Assembly (NCBI GenBank): GCA_963693285.1
Contig: OY848918.1
Coordinates: 6,019,876-6,083,875, forward strand
Reading direction: 5' to 3'
From: Xestospongia muta
Lineage: Eukaryota; Porifera; Demospongiae; Haplosclerida; Petrosiidae
DNA length: 64,000 bases
Shown: one piece after another, positions 59,837 through 64,000 of the stretch
Numbering within the stretch: position 1 is the first letter of the stretch
Layout: each line of letters opens with the position of its first letter
Made by a program: the position numbers and the translations under genes
The notes under the pieces: generated by a model
The model's database searches: none
Seen by the model: only the letters and a program-made list of their open reading frames with translations
What the model was told of the DNA's origin: nothing

Positions 59837-61190
59837 CAAACTCTAGTTGAGTTCTTTTATTTAATAAATGTGCTATTCATTGCCTTTGTAGTACTTCATT
59901 TTGGTTTGGTTTGTTTGTATTGCTTTGTCATGCAATATATATAACTGCTAATAAAAATAAAATAATGATGTTTCTGATTAAATCTTTTACTAATAATATA
60001 GAAAAAATTTTAAGGACCCCCAAGAACAAATGGGCAAACACATGCCCTCATTCTAGGAATCTTGTTTGTCATAAAAATCATTATTGTTAAGTGTATATAA
60101 CTTCTAAGCAATATTATATGAATACTTCAAATTCCAAAGATAGCTTTATAATTATAGGTGTTTATACTATTTTGTGGTTAATAGTCTTTAGTACTTCACC
60201 TGGTTTACTTCATCTGTTAATCTTTGTCTATCACTGTTACAAATATAAACCTCCTACCTACTATGGAAACTAAAGTAATCAAACATTTTAATTAACTTGA
60301 CCATGTACAAGCAATAAATAATTTATATACTTTTGAAATCCAAAGTGTATGAGCTATAATATTGAGAGACTTAGGCTTGCACCATCCTCCATACTTATTA
60401 TACCACTCCTCCATTTCACTCTCGAACCTTTTAAACACAAATCTGTTGTACAAATCAACAAGAAAGTTAATCTAGCTTATATCCCACCCATTACCTCACT
60501 ATATGTTTATTCCACTTAAAGGACAATCTCTCACCTAATCTTTTCATGATGACATTTGCTTCACAGCCTAAAGCAGCATCCACAAAAGTATAAATGGGTG
60601 AAAGATGCACAACATACTTCTACTGCCTCAGAATATTTTCCTGTTCTGCTGAAGAAAGTATGGCATGCCATCTAGTGTCCTATTGATATAAAATTGATAC
60701 TTTATTTGGTTTACTTCACCTGTTAATCTTTGTCTATCACTGTTACAAGTATAAACCTCCTACCTACTATGGAAACTAAAGTAATCAAACATCTTAATTA
60801 ACTTGACCATGTACAGGCAATAAATAATTTATATACTTTTAAAATCCAAAGTATATGAGCTATAATATTGAGAGACTTAGTCCTAGTAGTTTAATAATTT
60901 TCTAATAGTTATAACTGGTACTTAAATTGATGTGTAAGAAGACAGTTACAAGAACACACATTTGGTGAAATTTCTTCGAGGAATTTTTATTTTGTTCATG
61001 AATAATATTAGAAGTGAAATTCCAAGAATATATAGTATTATATTACATTATAATTATAAACAAACTCATTCCAGGAATTAATAGCATTGGCAGAAGTCTG
61101 GTTTATATATATATATACAAAGTCAAGTTATCTTGTCAGATAAGTCAGATATACAAAGCAAACTGACATTCAATAAATCAGTGGCAGGAG
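59837..61190. other. Intergenic between FN3-family genes 1 and 2, with a long direct repeat
   Basis: The 174-bp segment 60201-60374 recurs at 60707-60880 in the same orientation, about 95 percent alike by eye (TGGTTTACTTCATCTGTTAA, then AAACCTCCTACCTACTATGG). The 330 bp between the repeats is unique and not recognised, so an old element with terminal direct repeats is possible. TATATATATATA at about 61107-61118 precedes gene 2. Confidence 0.65.
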
Positions 61191-61871
61191 ATGGCTAGTA
61201 TCAATGTGACTCAAGTGCGTATTGCAGCCATTGCAATTGTAAATAAAGTTCCAGGTCCACCAGTGAATGTCCGTTTTTCCACCAAAAGAACATCAAGTAT
61301 GATTAAGGTACGTTGGGATAAACCAGAAGACAATCCAGATGCTGTAAAGCGCTATGAGTTACAAATGAAACATAAAAAGAATGATGATTGGGAGTTTGTC
61401 ACATATTCATATAAACTCTCTGCCAAAGCAACTGGATTGAAATCTAATACAAAATACTATTTTCGTGTTTTCAGTCGAAATGAGAAGGGTCAAGGCAATT
61501 TCTCGGAGACCATTAAAGAAAAGACCCGACTTGGAAAAAAAGCTGTTGCTGCATTGACTCCACTTGTTTTTGCTGGTGGTACAGTTGCTGCTCCTTTTGC
61601 AGGTATGCTTGGAGGAGGTGCATTAGGAGGAGTCTTGGGAGGTGCTACTGGGGTTGCAGTTGCTGATGGTATAGATAGCAAAGCAGGAGCTGCAGCTGCA
61701 GGAATAACTACTGGAGTTGCTGCAGGTGTAACTGGTGGAGTTGTTGGAGCTGTAGGTGGAGGAGTTGTTGGTACCCTTGGAGCTCCAGTTGTTGGTGGAG
61801 TTTTGGCTCGAAAATTTGTTAAACATGGTGACGATTATAGTCCTCAAAGTAGTGAAGATGAAGATGATTGA
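61191..61871 (+). CDS. Fibronectin-III / Gly-Ala-tail protein 2 (short paralogue)
   Basis: 226 residues, intronless. A short N-terminus (MASINVTQVRIAAIAIVN) replaces the helical bundle and the first two FN3 domains of its neighbours. One FN3 domain (about 20-113) starts PGPPVNVRFSTKRTSSMIKV and ends FSETIKEKTRLG, orthologous to FN3-3 of gene 1. The tail (114-212) is longer and more regular: MLGGGALGGVLGGATGVAVA and VTGGVVGAVGGGVVGTLGAP give GxxxG runs over about 90 residues. It ends with the acidic SPQSSEDEDD. Within the family the tail is the most conserved part in character, so it probably carries the common function, with the FN3 part as a partner-binding module. Confidence 0.82.
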   Translation: MASINVTQVRIAAIAIVNKVPGPPVNVRFSTKRTSSMIKVRWDKPEDNPDAVKRYELQMKHKKNDDWEFVTYSYKLSAKATGLKSNTKYYFRVFSRNEKGQGNFSETIKEKTRLGKKAVAALTPLVFAGGTVAAPFAGMLGGGALGGVLGGATGVAVADGIDSKAGAAAAGITTGVAAGVTGGVVGAVGGGVVGTLGAPVVGGVLARKFVKHGDDYSPQSSEDEDD

Positions 61872-62480
61872 ATGCCTCCAGGCTAGCTAGCTAGACAACA
61901 TAACTAGCTGTCAAACACATTTTAGTATAATTATTTAATTGTCGTTTGTGTACTTTTATTTTTTCACTGTCTGTACTTTCATGTTTTTACAAGTGCTAAC
62001 CAACTTTCTCTCTATTTTATTATTATTTACAAGTTAGTTTATGTCATGTGCTTTCCCACCAAGACATTGTATTTAGATATGTCAATAATCTTGAGTGGTC
62101 CATAAAAGGAATGGTTCTATGTGAATATTGTTTAAAGGTGTAATACATTATATTTGTTATTTCATTTAATCACTTACTAATGCTCATGATGTATCTTTCG
62201 TTAGGTTCAGTTTTTATATGTATCTGTTAACGAGTGCTTATTATATCTCTTGTTATAAGTGACATTATTTAATAGTGTTAATGCTCAACTAGTAGCGCTA
62301 GACTCTAAGTGTTACCTTTTAGTTTACGCTTTCCTTCTTCTGTTTTGTATTTAAACCTTGCTGTCACTATTTTGTAGTGTGAATTCAGTGGTTTAAGTTA
62401 CCACAGAAGATTCCAAGAAAAGTAGAGGAAGTATAAATATAAAACACACCTGAACAGCTGCAGCTTGTAACTGATTTCTA

Positions 62481-64000
62481 ATGGCAATTATAAATCCAGA
62501 TTTTGTAATATCTGCTATTAGAAAAATTTATGAAATTGTTAATGAGATTGAAGATCGCACAAGTCTACTTAGTCTTACTGGTGAACAAGAAACAAGAATT
62601 TTGCGACATGTTAATACACTAAATTTGCTCTTGGAGGACTTAAAACCATTACAAACTAGACGTGACCTTCCTGAATCTTTCAATCAAGCTCTTTTAGATC
62701 TTGTACGTCAACTTGAAAGATGTCGTGACATATGCCAACCTGTTCGTGTGAATGAAGGTAAATCTTTGTTTGAAAAAGGTCGCAGCTTATTAAATGTACC
62801 AGACCGCAATCGATTGGTAGGTGATTTGGAGAAGGGATTGGAAGGGGCTGTTAATAATTTCACACTAATCCTCTCTGCAGAGAGTTTAAAAGCTGCAGAT
62901 GATATTCAAACACACGTGACATCACAATTTACCCAAATCACATCTATTATTAACAACCCTGATGTAGGATTCTTTACATCCACAAGTAAAATTTCATTAA
63001 AACCTCCTCACAAAGTGGAGGAACTTGCATTTGAAGAAAATGGTGAATTTCTGGATATTTCGTGGAATGATACAAAGAACAAAGAGAATTCAGTACTCTA
63101 TTATGAAATGATGTATAGTGATGGAAAAGAGGAAATATATTTACCTCAAATTAAGTCAGAAGACAAGTTTGTGCGTATTGGTGAGCCTCGTGTTCGACCA
63201 GGAAAGTACTACAGCTTTAAGATTCGTGCTGTTAATAAAGGTGGACATAGTGAATGGAGTAATGAAATCAGGGCACGATTTAAGAAAGGGGTTCCAGAAA
63301 GACCTACTAAACCAACTATTCAAGTCGAAGGTCCTAACTCTGTGATAGTAAGTATGTTACAGCCTACAGAAGACCAAGGCAATGGTGCTCCAATAACTAG
63401 TTGTATTGTTGAGTATGCTGCTAATGATGGTAATGCTACAATGTGGGAGTCTCTCATATGTTCACTAAATGAATGCTCAACTGCTGAAAATAAAATTAAA
63501 GTAACGATAGATAAACTTAATGCAGACACCCTGTATGATTTCCGAGTCAAATTTCAAAATGAAGTTGGCTGTAGCCCACCCAGTAACTCAACAACATGTC
63601 AAACACATGTACCAATACCAGGAATACCAGAGGAACTTCGTGTTTCCACCAAACGAACTTCAAGCATGATCAAAATTCGTTGGGTTCCTCCATCTATTAA
63701 TCCTCAAACAGTGGATCGTTATGAGTTACAGATGCGTACAAAGAAGGGGGAGTGGCATCATGTTGCTTACTCAACTAAAACATCTGCAAAAGCTACAGGA
63801 TTGAAACAAGACAAGCTCTATTTCTTTCGTGTTCAAGCTTTAAATCGAAAAGACCAAAGCTGTGGTTTTACTGATACAATTGAGGCAGAAACTCGTTTCG
63901 GAAAAGCAGCAAAAGCAGCACTTACTCCTTTAGTTTTTGTGGGAGGAACTCTTGCAGCTCCTTTCTCTAGTGCTCTTGCAGGAGGTGTTGGAGGTGGATT
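62481..64000 (+). CDS. Helical-bundle / fibronectin-III / Gly-Ala-tail protein 3 (runs off the window)
   Basis: Open frame from the ATG at 62481 to the window end without a stop, at least 506 codons, no intron. Same order as gene 1: N-terminal helical bundle (IRKIYEIVNEIEDRTSL, HVNTLNLLLEDLKPLQT, LVGDLEKGLEGAVNNFTLI), FN3-1 (about 173-272), FN3-2 and FN3-3, then the start of the tail (KAALTPLVFVGGTLAAPFSS). It is longer than gene 1 between bundle and FN3-1 (extra SLKAADDIQTHVTSQFTQI). FN3-2 and FN3-3 are nearly identical to gene 1 while the bundle is clearly more diverged. A TATA-like GTATAAATA lies at about 62431-62439. Confidence 0.85.
   Translation, partial: MAIINPDFVISAIRKIYEIVNEIEDRTSLLSLTGEQETRILRHVNTLNLLLEDLKPLQTRRDLPESFNQALLDLVRQLERCRDICQPVRVNEGKSLFEKGRSLLNVPDRNRLVGDLEKGLEGAVNNFTLILSAESLKAADDIQTHVTSQFTQITSIINNPDVGFFTSTSKISLKPPHKVEELAFEENGEFLDISWNDTKNKENSVLYYEMMYSDGKEEIYLPQIKSEDKFVRIGEPRVRPGKYYSFKIRAVNKGGHSEWSNEIRARFKKGVPERPTKPTIQVEGPNSVIVSMLQPTEDQGNGAPITSCIVEYAANDGNATMWESLICSLNECSTAENKIKVTIDKLNADTLYDFRVKFQNEVGCSPPSNSTTCQTHVPIPGIPEELRVSTKRTSSMIKIRWVPPSINPQTVDRYELQMRTKKGEWHHVAYSTKTSAKATGLKQDKLYFFRVQALNRKDQSCGFTDTIEAETRFGKAAKAALTPLVFVGGTLAAPFSSALAGGVGGG

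Overview
The window is animal nuclear DNA, AT-rich and compact, most likely from a demosponge of the Amphimedon type (inference). Coding exons are split by many 45-120 bp GT-AG introns. The conserved genes are metazoan (MRE11, CBL, Integrator subunit 10, TBCEL, DDX6). There is also a sponge-style death domain, and plant-like bifunctional phosphoethanolamine methyltransferases occur as a tandem family. All gene models were built by eye from splice signals, reading-frame phase and remembered family similarity; no database was searched.

Layout. 1-292: the 5' end of MRE11 (minus). 513-9099: CBL (plus), whose introns are full of tandem repeats. 9.8-17.9 kb: a direct segmental duplication of a divergent gene pair, a poly(A)-binding-protein gene (minus) and a PTGR3/ZADH2-like reductase (plus). 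The left copy is decaying: its PABP is truncated and its reductase has an in-frame stop. The right copy is open; there the PABP frame runs through a 413-bp tandem exon repeat and, by matching splice phases, into an exon encoding a death domain. 18.0-19.8 kb: FDXACB1-like gene (minus). 20.1-23.2 kb: DDX6 helicase (plus). 24.7-25.6 kb: CLIC/DHAR-like GST (minus). 25.8-28.7 kb: TBCEL (plus).

29.0-57.1 kb holds a family of two-domain phosphoethanolamine N-methyltransferase (PMT) genes. Four minus-strand genes look intact (A-D) and share an identical ten-exon plan. A fifth, more divergent gene (E) carries a 1-bp frameshift. There is an inverted, broken copy on the plus strand (F), a copy scrambled by an internal inversion, and several single-exon relics. 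Two non-autonomous DNA transposons sit in or near the cluster. Between D and E is an AlkD-like DNA alkylation repair gene (47.2-48.3 kb, minus). Integrator subunit 10 (51.0-54.6 kb, plus) lies between E and F.

58.2-64.0 kb holds three plus-strand, apparently intronless paralogues that I could not assign to a named family. The two long ones have an alpha-helical N-terminal bundle (loosely reminiscent of MLKL/HeLo death-effector bundles), three fibronectin-III domains and a long Gly/Ala-rich, probably membrane-active tail ending in an acidic stretch. The short one keeps only one FN3 domain and the tail. These and the PABP-death-domain gene are the best candidates for undescribed biology.

Six gene pairs are divergent with 150-230 bp between start codons, so shared bidirectional promoters are the rule here.
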